Source of the DNA: Gnetum montanum
Lineage: Eukaryota; Streptophyta; Gnetopsida; Gnetales; Gnetaceae
Direction: 5' to 3'
Assembly: GCA_015680685.1 (NCBI GenBank)
Contig: MNCI01004872.1
Span: 1,217,527 to 1,281,526 of the forward strand
Length of the DNA stretch: 64,000 nucleotides
A program made the position numbers and the translations under genes. How positions within the stretch are numbered: position 1 is the first letter of the stretch; every line of letters starts with the position of its first letter. Below, in pieces: positions 10,574-23,149 of this stretch. The notes beneath the pieces are model-generated. The model ran no database searches. It had not been told where the DNA came from and saw only the letters and a program-made list of their open reading frames with translations.

Positions 10574-11479
10574 TTAATGCTATAGTTTGAGCCCAATGTA
10601 ACACAATGTTTAAATCAACTTTTAACATTGAATCCTAAATGAAAATCACATATTTTGTCTAACACTACACATGAAAAATTTTATGATTCCTATTGTCTTT
10701 ATTATGTTTCCTAGTTATCATACTTAACCTTCATCTAATGACTATTCATAATGTTTCCAATTAAATACTAAGTTTACAACACAAGTGATGGTATTCCAAG
10801 AGATTCTTGTGCCTTGGGTAGTAATTTTTAGTCTTGGCTATTATACGATCTGAGTATTTTTTAATATAATTATTTACCTTAATTTCTAGTTCTTATATAA
10901 CCTACTATACTTATATGAAAAACATGCAAGAAAGAGCTAGTACTCTTCCAATAGATAATCATATCCCTTGAGCTTGTTGTAATAGATGACATGTAACATG
11001 AGGCTAAAGCTACACCTACTAGATTAGTTATTTTGATTTATCAAACCTGAAAACTTTTACAATTCCTAATGTTACACTAAGGTGTCCAACTCATCATAGT
11101 TAACTATCATCCAGTACTCATCATAGATAATTATCATCCAATGAGTAATCACAACATTTAAAATTAAATACTAACTTCACAATAGAAGTGTTGGTATCCC
11201 AAGAGGTTATTCTACCTTAAGCATTAATTTATTTTTTTTGTTGATCTATGTTAGTATTTTTTTTAAATATGGTATGGATACTACAAGGTAATCCTACTTG
11301 CAGCATATCGTATTTAGTATATTTTGGTTAAAATTACATTCCACTATGGCTTCCAATACCTTGTACTTTCCGAAATGCAAGATAGTACTCTTCACAAGTC
11401 CTTGCAACATACCAATTGAACTACAAGTAGGAAGTTAAAAGTTTGAGACACAATATTATAATTAAATTATGAGAAGAGA
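10574..11479. other. AT-rich stretch, nothing recognised
   Basis: There are no domains, tandem units or LTR ends I can support. It lies upstream of the MULE transposase gene and may include its promoter. Confidence 0.4.
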
Positions 11480-11712
11480 CTTATAGTGCAGCTCATAGAT
11501 TTCTATAAAGTGTGAGTCGTAGAACTTTGCATTGTAGGATAAAATGTAAAAAAATAAAATGAAGTAGCTTGACTATTATTATTAGTTTTACTTTTACTTT
11601 CACTTTTACATGTGTGCAAAATAGACATCAGGTGAGAAGTAGCTTCATAGAAGGCTGTAGAGCAAGGTTCCAATGGAAAATTTCAAATTTTGAAATAGCA
11701 ATGATTGAGAGG
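11480..11712 (+). repeat. Leader/exon-1-like duplicate, copy 1
   Basis: Similar to 15760-15997. Both share a TGCATTGT-GG-AAAA-GTAAAAAAATA block, a pyrimidine-rich ACTTTCACTTTT block, a short basic coding stretch, and an end at G|GTAAGTT, a good 5' splice site (here GT at 11713). In this copy the coding part has stops. It stands upstream of the MULE transposase and is likely its first exon. Confidence 0.6.
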
Positions 11713-12079
11713 GTAAGTTAAACCATACCATAGTTATAGATTTATTATGTTTTTTCTTGCACAAGGGTTAGGTTCAACAATTTACAATTTGACTAAATTG
11801 GAGAATTTCATTTTTGGATATGGTTGTATTTCCTTTTGTTGTATTTCTTTATATTAATTATTGAAGATAATGTTGGGATAAGGTACCTTGATTCCTAAAA
11901 TTACATTACTAATTTTTGTTAGAATCTAGTTCTGCATTCTAAGAATTATTAAACTTTGTATTTTTTCCACTTGGCACTATCCTTGGGTAGTAATGGTGAC
12001 TTGTAGAAAACACTACATCACCTTCATAAAAAAACATTTGAAGAATTCAAGGAATACAAGAGCATGTCAATTTTTGGAA

Positions 12080-14900
12080 AACTATGTGGTAGAAAGAAAT
12101 ACAAAATCTCCCAGCAGGGCATTTTTCAAAATATGATATTCAATCATCTTATTTCTATGACAATGCATTTTCTTGGATATATGGAGATAGAGTAGATGAT
12201 TTAATTGAAGGGGAATATAAGAATGAGATCTTTCCTTGCAAATTTTTCTATAGAACAAAAAACATAGAAATGGACAAAGGAAACTTGCTCTTGAGTAAAC
12301 CATTACACTAGGTGCATAATGTAAGTTACTGGCCACTACTTTTTATTTATGTAATTATGTTTCATAATACAAAGATGCACAATTTAGAATACTATGACCC
12401 TTTTTTGAATATGTTTTTTTATCAATTATCATTGCTAGTATTATATCAAACTATAGGGATAGCACCTAGGGAAGGTAGAAAAAGAAATAATACTAGACGA
12501 AAGACTGGTTGTCAATGTCATTTCAGAGTTTACTCTATGAGAGGAGCTCATCATGTTACATGTATCATATATAAAGAAATGAATCATATTGACACATTAG
12601 AATCTTACTATCATGGCTTGCTTGGTTCCATGATAGCTAAAAGAAACTCACAATTCATACACATTTTTAGTGAGGTGCATTAGAAGATAGTGTGTTTATG
12701 GAAAGAAGGATTATCAATAGATCTCATCTATGAGAGGTATATAAAAGATCTATTTAAGGGTATATAGGAGTTTAGGCTATCAAGAAAGAGGGATATTTTT
12801 CTTGTTAAAAAATACATCTACAACATTTGCAAAAATTTAGCCCCTAATTACAAGAAAGTGAGCATGATAAAATTAGTACGTGACTTTGGTACCAAATGTC
12901 CAATGATTTTTTCTTTTACTACTATGAAGAGAACCAAGAATAAGGTTTTCCATTAATCATTGGGCTACAATCACCTTGGATTCTCAAAAAGATAATATCT
13001 GTATCTCAATGTAGTATGCTTGCAATGGATTCTACTTTCAACACTAACAAATATGCTTTAAGTTTCAATAATGGGTGCTATTGTTTCATTTTAAAAATTC
13101 TTGGTATGATAGTAGAATAAGTGACTAATTACAAACATGTGATTTTCTTTGTAGTTCCATATTCATACCATGATGGATTTTGATTCATATTATAATGGAC
13201 TTCTAGTTGAATGGGTGATATCCTTAAGGTGCATCAAAACTAATATAAGAGGTTGGCTTTTAGAGCTCCATCGAAGAGGCAAGGCTAAGGATCCTAGTTG
13301 GATAGTAAATGATTTCATGCTAGATGACTCAAAGGTAGATAAGAATGCAATGAAGTAAATTTTAAGGCATTCAAAAACATACTTGAAGTCATGCTACCTT
13401 AGTTTGAGATATCTTAACATGTGCTCAAATTTGTTAATTTAATAAGTTTGTTTTTTGTAGCAGAATTTTTTAATGAATTTGGCATGTTTGAAGGGTATGG
13501 AGGAAGAACTTGGTAACAAAAGTTAGAGATTCCAATTAGAGAAAGGCAATGGGTGATCATCTTAATCATATTATGAATGAATTCAAAACTTTTATAAATG
13601 TTGTTGTGGAAATAGACAAATTTATTTATAGGTTTCAAAAGAACTCAGAGTTTATTAAATACTTAAAATAATTGTGGTTAAATGGAAACAAATTTAGTGA
13701 GTTTTAATTTCTTGGTATCATCTAATAAAAGTTCATATTTACACTCATATACTCTTTTCCCACTTCTTCATTTTTTATTTATGTCTTTAACCTTTTGTTT
13801 CTAGAGATATGGGCAAAAGCATTTTGTGATGTTCCCCATGCACAACAACACACAAATAATGTTGTCAAGTCATACCATGGATTTTAAAGGAAAATTTTTA
13901 ACAAATATAGGAAACATGAAATATTGAAGGATTTATTGGCTTATATGAAGCTTGACAAAGGTACAACTATATTATTGGCATAATTCAAGAATTAAAGCTG
14001 CAAGATATTTTGTAAATAAGAAAGATAGAGATTTCAATAAGAAGTCTTGGGAAGAAGTTGTACAAATATCTAATGTCAACTATGTCCAAGTCATGGAAAA
14101 GGAAGATGAATATGTTGTGCAAAGTTAGAATAGTGTGATGTCAAACACTTGTTACAAGGTTTCAAAGGTGTTTTCTTTTAGTGTATCTTGTGAGTGTAAA
14201 TGGTCTTGCCTAGGCTATTTTTGCAAGTACTTAATAAAAGTTCTTATTAGGGTCAAGGGTTTCACCAATGCATTCAAATTCTTCTTCCAAGATAAGCTTT
14301 ATGATTCATAGGTTCATATGGAATTAAATTCATTCTAGCTACATCATTTCCCTAGCTAGGAAGAATCTTCAAAAATTGGAACACTAGAAAGATTAGGATC
14401 AACTAGCCAAAGGTCTATAAAAAATGAGGTGGGCATGAAGGAGAATAGAGATCAAGATATGAAAGTGGAAAAAGTTAAAGCAAATGCAAAGTAGAAGACA
14501 AAAATATGTAAGCTCAAAAATAGATTGACAAAATTAACAAAGATGTTTCCTACAAACAAGAATACTATTTTAGAGATAGAAAAACATGTGGAATTGTTGG
14601 GATCGAAGTTCATATTTTCAGGTAACATCAATGGATTAGTAAGCAAGAAAAGATTGTTTGGTTGGAATAGTTCTACTAGACGTACTACCCAAAAGCTTTC
14701 AAAGCCTAACTATGTAAGAAATTTTTTTACTGAGGATGAGGATACTATTTCTATGCTTATCTATGATTATTCACATTGTCCACAGTATGTTCTTTTTTTT
14801 TTAATTAATTTATTTTTGCTTACAAATTGGAATGTAGATGGCCAAGAGCATAAAGGAAAATCCTCTAATCCCATGTCTATGTTGAATTGGTAGCTCATTT
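12080..14900 (+). pseudogene. Mutator-like (MULE) transposase, decayed
   Basis: Pieces in several frames follow the order of plant MULE transposases. An N-terminal zinc-type region (RRKTGCQCHFRV ... NHID) lies near 12.5-12.6 kb, followed by a linker with RDIFLVKKYIYNI near 12.8 kb. The first catalytic Asp is in AMDSTFNTNKYALS (GAT 13028-13030) and the second in FMLDDSKVDKNA (13311-13350). A region like PHAQQHTNNVVKSYHG lies near 13.84 kb. A SWIM finger CECKWSCLGYFCKY (14189-14230) has its final His changed to Tyr. The third catalytic Glu was not located. Introns appear to remain, since non-coding stretches separate the blocks. Stops occur in most blocks, so it is inactive. A functional copy would cut and rejoin DNA at the ends of its element. 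Confidence 0.85.
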
Positions 14901-15759
14901 GATGACATTTTTGTTAATTTATTTTTTGTTTTACAACATTGGAAAGAAAATTGTGATTGGAGACTACTATGTATTTATTATTGATTACTTGACAACATGT
15001 TTGTCACTCTATTCTGTTGGATCATTTTATGATTTATATTAATTAATTATGTGTTGCAAGTCAATGTGTTGGACATGTGTTACCTATAAGTACATTCTTA
15101 TTTATATTTTAGATAATGATCCTTATATATCATGTTTTCTTTTTCTTTATCAATGTTGCAAATAATACTTCATTGTTTAGGAACTACAAGGACATGTGAA
15201 TCACATGTTTCCATAGTATTTTTATGATAACATGTGAGATCATGTGAATTACATTTTTTTAAGAGTTGTGACATCATGGGTTTCGCATGTACTTGTAGGT
15301 TTTCTAGAATACCTACATACAAATGCTTCTCTTAAGAATACCACTTTTTTAAAAAATATACAAGGACATGCAATTCATATGTGACCACAAGATTTGAAAG
15401 ATATTCTACATGAACATGATTCTTGCAATATGTAGCAATCTAGAATTTTAGAAATCTATGTGAGTCATGCCAATTTTGTAACAAAAGACTACACATTCAT
15501 GCACATAGCATAACTTTGCAATTTAATTTTTAATAGAAACTAGTTTAACTTAATGCTCTTAATTGCGAGTAGTGGTTTACATGATTAGATTGTGAGTAGT
15601 AATGAATACTACAGCCAACATACTTTTAAGTAGGGTATAGTTTGCATTATATTTTGCATCTCGCAACCTATTGATTGCACTATGATTAGCAACTAAAAAT
15701 GCGAAACACATAACTCAAGTTAAATATTGGGCTGACAATTATCTTGCAATTCTCACTTT
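14901..15759. other. Spacer with loose CATGTG/TCACATG words
   Basis: No gene. Recurrent words (ACATGTGAATCACATG type, 15.19-15.4 kb) resemble words in the degenerate repeats at 19.66-20.1 kb and 22.2-22.8 kb. They could be subterminal repeats of a DNA transposon, but they are too weak to draw boundaries. Confidence 0.4.
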
Positions 15760-15997
15760 TATGAAAAATGTAGCTTGCAAGACCTTGCATTGTGGGGCAA
15801 AAGGTAAAAAAATATAATGTATCATTACAACCATCATTCTCATTTTAACTTTCACTTTTGATTTTACTTCAATGAAACAAACATTGGGTAAGAGGCAATG
15901 TGGAAAACGGTCACAGAGTCAGGTAAAGAAGGCAACAAGAAAATATTTTGTTTCAAATCATTTTATTATTCAATTTGAATTAGCAATGAGTGAATGG
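15760..15997 (+). repeat. Leader/exon-1-like duplicate, copy 2, with 42-codon open exon
   Basis: Similar to 11480-11712. Here the exon is open: ATG at 15872, then 42 codons rich in Lys, Arg and Gln (starting MKQTLGKRQCGKRSQ), ending at TGG|GTAAGTT (GT 15998). The start was chosen because the duplicate loses similarity above it and the splice site follows in frame. It is probably the first exon of the gene continuing at about 17.64 kb. The basic N-terminus could act as a nuclear signal, which is inference only. Confidence 0.55.
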
Positions 15998-15999
15998 GT

Positions 16000-17635
16000 A
16001 AGTTTATCTACATTGCAATTAAAAATTTATTTTATTTTCCATTGCTCTAAGGTTTCTTGTCATAGTCTAAAAACATTTTACAATTTTTAATAGCCTTTAT
16101 TCATGAAATGACTACAATTCAAGATATTATTTGTTTTGTGCTTGCATGTGGTTGTTTTGTATAAAGTTTTGATTGATTTTTTCATTTGTAAACAAAACTT
16201 CTCTATCATTTGTGGATGCTTCAAAAATAACTTTAGCCAATATTGAACCGTATGTTTCCAATTTTCAAAATGTCGATCCTCATTTCATGAAAGCATTTCT
16301 TTTGAGTGCAAAGGCTCGACATTATTTTAGCTTGGCTATATATAGTTCTATTTAATGATTTTTTTATATTTATTACCCTAACTTTGAGACCAAATAAAGT
16401 CTGTGATAGTATTATTGAGCTACTTAATGACAAGGGTAGGGGGAGATGATGGGCATTTTGTAACTCATAATTGTAGCAATGATGGTAGTGGCTAGGATAC
16501 GTTTACCATTACTATTTAGAAACTTTTTGGTCTAGGCATTGCTCCTATTCTATTCATTCTAGATTAGTGATTGCCAACTGTAGATTCTATGCATGGATGC
16601 CTAATTTATGCTATGTAGTTATGACTTAGGTGGAAACCAATATTATTTCAAAATGATTTTTGTTAAATCAGAAGATTTAAATTGTCTTAATTTTTTCTTT
16701 TTCTTTTTTAATTATTTTATCCTTACCATTTCTCTTTTTCAAGTCTTCACCCTTAAAATTTCTATTTATTTCCAACAATTACATGGTTTGTTTTATTATA
16801 CAAACATAATACAATAGTGTGATTTATTTAGTGTCTATATTCTTGATTGAATATTATATAGCACATGCATAGAGAGAGTGCTTAGATGTCACCTGAAATA
16901 CATTACCACAATTGACATTAGTTGAGTGCATAATTTCAATTTAATTTTCACTCTAGATTTTTTTGTATCATTTCTAAGATTTAAACTTAGGGGACTGTAG
17001 TTAAAATTTCAAGATTTATTTTCTTCTTTCAATCAAGTAGGCTACATAGAATGCATTCAATTGTCAATATCATGGTGTTTAGACTAGGGTGTGTGGTCCC
17101 AAATTTGCTCTTCTTACTAGCATTCAAAGGTCATAAATAAGAATTTATGCAACATTATTTTAAATTCATCCATTATGTACTTGTGTTAAGTGGTCTAGTA
17201 CACACAAAGTTGCTTTTACAAAATCTTTTAATATTACATTTATTAAGAGAACCTTATATCTTTAGTCTAGGAATGCTGAGCTGATAAAGCTACATTTTGA
17301 TTATTGAATTTGTATTAGTTTTTTGAGAAAATGAATCTCTTTCAAATGATGTACTGATTCAAGAATTATGTTTATTATTGAATTTTTATTAGTTTTTGAG
17401 AAACGAAAGTTTTAAAAATGTTCTACATATAGTTTCATAGTCTAAGCCCTCAACATGGTGATTTGATTATATTGAATTGAAAGACAACTCCATGTCCATG
17501 TCATATTTTTAGTGTGTTTGTAGAAAAAAGTGAAATTCTATCTATCATTATTTATAGTGGGCTAAAAATGATTTAATTGTTAACATTTGAGCTATAATAT
17601 ATTTCTATGTTCCCAAAGAGCAATGTCATTATAAC
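16000..17635. other. AT-rich stretch, probably intronic
   Basis: It lies between the putative first exon (ends 15997) and a coding-like block starting after AAATTCCAG near 17650. A purine run GGGTAGGGGGAGATGATGGG at about 16435-16454 resembles a polypurine tract followed by an LTR start, but no LTR partner is visible. No domains were found. Confidence 0.4.
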
Positions 17636-17639
17636 CAAA

Positions 17640-19000
17640 TTCCAGGAAGAGATTTCGTAGACTACATGATGCAAAAGAGAGGGCACAATATCTAGGTAGA
17701 AATCTTGTCAGATCTCATTCTACTGTATGGAATGCTACAATAGAATAGGAGCAAGAGGAAGTTCATCAAGCATAGAAGTCATTAGCATGATAGGAGTAGC
17801 AACAAAGGGTAGAGGAAATCAAATCAGCCCCCTTGTGGAGCCCAAGGGACTTTAGCACCTTGATGCAACTCATTTGGCCTAAGATTCTTAATAAGCTTGT
17901 TGAATGTCATCTTGATTTCATCATCACCAGAGGTGCTGATTACTATGGGGAGAAGGCCTATAAGTTATATGTGGCACATCATTGAGGATCACCTATCTTG
18001 AAGATGGTCGAGATTGGTGACTCCACCTACACACTTATGAAGCATATCTGGGGCAAGTGCTCAACATGGTAATTGGTCAATAGCATGAGTATTTTGTGAC
18101 TACCATCTTAGAGATAAAAAATAACTATTGAGTAGGGTGCTCGAGGTGGAGACCAATGAGATAGGATGGTCCTACAAGAACTTTAGCCCATAACAAAGAT
18201 TTCTAATCAAGGTAATCCACAAAAACCTCCTAGCTATCATGCATCACACTCATGTGATGTCCTTTATCCTTATGGTCCTACTAGATTTGGAGGGGGATTA
18301 TTTCTTAAACTATCCCTGCATTATCATGATGAGAATGGAGATCATTAGTAGAGATGTTGTTGTAGTGCCTTTCCCATCTATTGTGTCTACTCTTTTCAAG
18401 CATTGGAGAATGCTAGAACCAAATGAGAATGACAAAGAGGTCTAAGATTTTGATGTGGATCACCTACCACATTTGGGATATGCATTCTACATCCAACATG
18501 TCCCTAGGACATGACTTAATGATCTCATTTAGCTCCTAGACCCATGTGTCGTAGGAGATGGCAAGAAGGCTAAATGGAATCAGTTTTATGGGCACAATGA
18601 TAAGATGCAGGTTGCACCTATAATTCTTGACCATTAGCAATAATTTGGAGGTAATGGAGGGTAATGTGAAAGACCACATGGATGCCATGCAAACAAAGAC
18701 TGATCACCATTTTAGATGGGTTGACAAGAAGCTTGGATGACTATCTATGAATGTTCAATCATTGGGTAAATACTCATCTAAGCATTCTCAATCATTGCAT
18801 GTGTCTAGTTCAATAATGATTGAGGATATTAGTGATCCAATGTTTGTTGAGATGATCACTTCACTTCATGAGTTAAAGGTAGGACAATCAAGAATAGTAG
18901 GAATGGAGGAGAACCTAGTCACCAAGGTTGATGACATTATCATAAAGACAAATGAGGCTGATGATCCAAATGAGGCTTAGGACAACATTGCACCAACATC
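17640..19000 (+). pseudogene. Plant transposon-type gene, function unassigned
   Basis: After a possible 3' splice site (near 17650), a frame with several internal stops encodes a basic start (RRFRRLHDAKERAQ), then FIITRGADYYGEKAYKLY (about 17.92 kb). A second frame contains VVVPFPSIVSTLFKHW (about 18.36 kb). A third open stretch (18747-18980) ends in an acidic tail before a stop. The IP/FPSLI-like block preceded by a Leu/Ile-rich segment resembles the large group called putative plant transposon proteins, which often travel with Mutator-like and Ulp1-bearing elements. That family call is tentative. Position and strand match the MULE transposase upstream, and the possible shared first exon suggests one element. 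Confidence 0.4.
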
Positions 19001-20129
19001 TAGTTAGACAATTGTGTCTTTGTATATGTATTTAGTCATAGTTACCTCTAACATTCCATTTTGATGATGTTTATGTATTTAGAAGGTCTATTACTGAAAA
19101 TTGTTTTAACTAACACCATAGTATCTTACATTGCACAAAACTATAAAAATGATGAGTTGTGAACTTAGAATTTATTTATGATTACATATTTGCTTAAATG
19201 TCCATGGTAACATCATTTTGATTGATGATTTAATAACAAATTTCATGAAGGTTAGGTCCCATGTAAAAATACAAAATTCTTTTGTGATAGCATAAAATTT
19301 TGGATTATTAATGTTAAGATTTTGAAGGCATTTGGAAGATAAAAATTAATGGTCTTATCTTTCCATCTTTATAGTGGCTACCAAGGAAGGTCTTTAGAAA
19401 AGTTATGGTTTCTTAATATCCCATAGCTAGTGAGTTGCAAGCTTTGTATAGAGTTCTTAACGTGCAATGTTGCTTATGTTGAATGGATAGTATCATTTCG
19501 CATGCATAATATTAAAAGAAAGCACAAGTCAGTGATGGTGTAGTTCTTTAGCATAAGGATGCAATTTAGTCTAGATCATAGATAGATTCAATTTATCTAC
19601 TAACTTGATGGTTAAAAAATAGGAAAATTTTATTTTTATTCAATGCATCACTGAAATGCGAGTAACATGTGGGTGATGTGTAACACACTCTAATAAAAAG
19701 AAAACTACGAATGACATGTGTCTTACAATTTGATCATAGGCCTTATATTTTAATTAGTGCTACAGAACTACGAACATGAATGAACTCATAGTTTGAAATT
19801 GAAACTAATGATAAAATAGTAAGAGGGATCCTATGACTCATAGTCTCTCATAGGCCAAATCAGAAACTCTATTAAACATAATGTTGGAAACAACACGATT
19901 GGCAGTTTCATAATTATTTTGCTATGTAGGGCATTGCAACATTCATGTACTTGTAGCTTGAGAGAGGAGTGTGAGGACATGTGAACTACATCACCTCATA
20001 GTTCCATCATCCTACGACCATAAATTTGTTGATAGTCTATATCTAAAACTATAGTGACAACAACGCACATAAGATGTGGATCACATTCTTGGCATAGTTT
20101 ACTATAATGGCACATCATAGGTCATAGAA
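19001..20129. other. Degenerate repeat stretch, no gene
   Basis: Words such as GACATGTGAACTACAT, ATGTGGATCACA and GGCACATCATAGG recur with irregular spacing (about 19.66-20.12 kb). They are similar in style to 15.2 kb and 22.2-22.8 kb. No frames of interest were found. Confidence 0.4.
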
Positions 20130-20445
20130 TTGGATTTGGGTCATTGGTTAAAGATAACTCTACCTTTATGGCATATTAGAGGCAAAAGTACTCGAAGCAT
20201 AAACATTAGTACCAGGGAATGCTTCTACCTTTAAGGCATACTTTAGGCAGCAAGAATTGGTGCTCATCAGTGGTGGGGATGATGATTCTTCTATACAATT
20301 ATCTACAAATTGGTATTAGAGCTATGTTGATTTAATTATTTAGGACCTTATCTTATTAAGTGCATTAAGATAGTAAGTATTTCTAGGTACATTGAAGAAA
20401 TAGAAAAGTTCAATAGAAGTAACTATAGGCATTAGAATGATAGGG
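20130..20445 (+). mobile_element. Copia fragment: LTR end, primer site, gag start
   Basis: TGGTATTAGAGCTATG at 20311-20326 matches the initiator-Met primer site TGGTATCAGAGCTATG at 15 of 16 positions. An LTR-like end (...ATCTACA) lies just upstream. About 60 bp downstream, a frame reads IEKFNRSNY followed by a stop where Copia gag has Trp. That is the conserved Copia gag opening. Similarity stops where array T2 begins, so the element is truncated there. The start coordinate is approximate. Confidence 0.6.
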
Positions 20446-20449
20446 CCGC

Positions 20450-22170
20450 AAAAGGATGCTACTCAATTCTCCTTATAGTTTAGCTCATACTTCCAACTAG
20501 ATAGCCCTCTACCTTTTGAAAGCCATGATCTCAAAGCAATAGTTCCTTTCTGGAAGGTCTTAATGCCATTTCGTTCATCCTCATCCTTTTGGATGACCTT
20601 ATTCTTTTTGGTAGCATAAAATTACATGCAATTTTTTGCTTTTGGAATACCTAGGTACCTTCTGGTTGGGACTACAATAGGATGCTACTTGCACCTCCTC
20701 ATAATTTAGATCATACTTCTAACTAACTGGTCCTCTAGCTTTCAAAAGCCATAATCTTGGAGAAATAGTTACCTTCTAGAATGTCTTAATGCTATGCAGT
20801 TCATCCTCACCATTCTAGATGACCTTATTCCTTCTAGTAGCATCAAATTACAAGCAAATTTCCCTTCTAGAAGGCCTTGGTGCCTTATAGTTTGGACTAT
20901 AGAAGGGTGCTACTCACATCTCCTTGCAATTTAACTCATACTTCCAACTAGATAGCCCAATGCCTTCTAAAAGCCACGATCTTAGAGCAATAGCTATCTT
21001 TTGAAAGGTCTTAATGCCATCCCATTGATCCTCATCCTTCTAGATGACCTAATTCCTTCCAGTAGCATCAAATTACAAGTGATTTTTCCCTTCCAAAAGG
21101 CCTTGGTAACTTTCAATTGGGACTACGGAAGGGTGCTAATTGCACCTCATCATAGTGTAGCTTATACTTCTAACTGGATGGCTCTCTACCTTTTGAAAGC
21201 CATGATCTCAGAGTAATAGTTCCCTTCTAGAAGGTCTTAATGCCAATTAGTTAATTCTCACCCTTCTAGATGACCTTATTCCTTGTAGTAGCATTAAATT
21301 ACAAGTAATTTTCCTTTCCTAGAAAGCCTTGGCACCTTTTAGTTGGGATTGTGAAAGGGTGCTAGTTGCATCACCTTAAAGTTCAACTCGTACTTCCCAT
21401 CGGATAGCCCTCTACCTTCTAGAAGCCACAATCTCAAAGAAATAGTTACCTTCTAGAAGGTCTTAATGTCATCCAATTGATCCTCACCCTTCTGGATGAC
21501 CTTATTTCTTCTAGTAGCATCAAATTATAAGAAATTTTTCCTTTTTGGAACATCTTGGTACCTTCCAGTTGGGATTGTGGAAGGATGCTACTTGCACTTC
21601 CTCATAGTTTAGCTCATACTTTCGACTAGATAGCCCTCCACCTTCTAAAAGCCATGAGCTTAAAGCAATAGTTCCCTTCTAGAAGGTCTTAATGCCATCC
21701 AGTTGATCCTCATCCTTCCAAATCATCTTATTCCTTCTAGTAGCATCAAATTACAAGCAAATTTTCCTTTTTAGAAGCCTTGGGTACCTTTCGGTTGGGA
21801 TTGTAGTAGGGTGCTACTCGCACCTCCTTGCAATTCTACTCCCACTTCCAACCTATACCCCTTTGCCTTCCAAAAGCCATGATCTTGGAGCAATAGTTTT
21901 CTTCTAGAAGGTCTTAATGTCATTCACTTGATCCCCACCATACTAGATGATCCTATGCCTTCCAGTAGCCTTAAATTACAAGAATTTTTTCCCTTTTGGT
22001 AGGCCTGGATGCCTGTCCATTAGGACTACAGGAAGATGCTACTTGCAGTTTATCTAGTAATTCCAACTAGTTGGGACTCTGCCTTTTGGAATCTAGGATC
22101 ATGAATGCAATAGTTTCCTTTTGGAAGATCTTAATGCCATCCAATTGATCTTCACCCTTCTAGATTGACA
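20450..22170 (-). repeat. Tandem array T2, 226-bp units, inverted relative to T1
   Basis: Homologous positions of the ATAGCCCTCT block occur at 20501, 20727, 20952, 21178, 21404, 21630, 21855 and about 22071, with spacings 226, 225, 226, 226, 226, 225 and 216. Read on the minus strand, the units carry the words of T1: GGCATTAAGACCTTC, AGAAGG pairs, TGTAATTTGATGCTAC, GTAGCACCC. T1 and T2 are therefore one repeat family in opposite orientation, about 10 kb apart, around the MULE transposase. Confidence 0.92.
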
Positions 22171-22174
22171 TAGA

Positions 22175-22860
22175 ATGGCACATTGCACTGCCCTGGAAGT
22201 GTCATATCCCTTTCAACCTAAGAAAAAAAAACCTAAAAATGACATAGTGCATTACCTTGCAAGTCACATTTCCATTGCATTTTAAAATAGAGACCTGTAC
22301 ATGATAGTGTGAAACTCTACAATCCACATATCACTTGCAACCTAGAACAAAATATTTATACATCATACTGCATTACCATGCGAGTAGCATTTTCCTTGCA
22401 ATCTTAAACAAAGACTAGAAAATCATAGTGCAATACCATAAGAGGCACATAGCATTCATACTAGGACAACTTAGAGATAATATATGAAGGTGTGAGTCAC
22501 AATCTATTGGCAACCTAAAACAAAGAAAAGCTCAACACAATGTGGTACCTTGCAACTTGCATGTTACCACGCTCTAGAGATAGTGGAACAGCTACAAGAT
22601 GCATGTTATTGTAGTCTATGCTTGAGGGCTATGATGTCATGTGGATCATAGTCTCATCCAAGACTGTGGTCACATGTAGTATGCATGACATCATAGTCTA
22701 GGACTAAAGTTTGAACATGCTAAAGTATGATGCCCTATGTTTTGTAATGGCTCATAGAACAAGTGTGCAAGGACAGTGCGACATGTATGTTAATGGAAGT
22801 TAATTAAAACTATTACCTTTGAGATCAGAAATTAATATTTTTATCTTTTATTTAATCATG
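22175..22860. repeat. Degenerate repeats, roughly 75-90 bp
   Basis: A pattern close to ATAGTGCATTACCTTGCAAG, then CACAT, then TTGCAACCT-AAACAAAGA recurs about five times between 22.18 and 22.6 kb. Related words (ATAGTGCCATGAAACTATGG) recur at 25.68-26.02 kb on the other side of the Ulp1 gene. This could be subterminal sequence of the Ulp1-bearing element. Confidence 0.5.
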
Positions 22861-23149
22861 AATATTATACTTTTCATAACATATTAGCCATAGTTAAAGA
22901 TGAGTTATGAGACCAAAAATGTTTAAAATGTTGTAACATTATAGACAATTTATTACACATACAAAAAGATATTCATTACAACCAAAATCATTTACAAAAT
23001 CATGGAAGAGATGCATTTTACAATACAATAGCATTAGCAAAATGGAATGCATCATGGACAATGACGTAATCAAATGTTCATACATCACTTAATATAAATG
23101 GACCATGTTCACTATAGTTCTCATTTAGCATATGCCATAAACACTTGTT

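Noticed and set aside
16435-16454. Purine run followed by TGATGGGC, like a polypurine tract and LTR start
   Set aside because: No matching LTR partner, target duplication or primer site was found.
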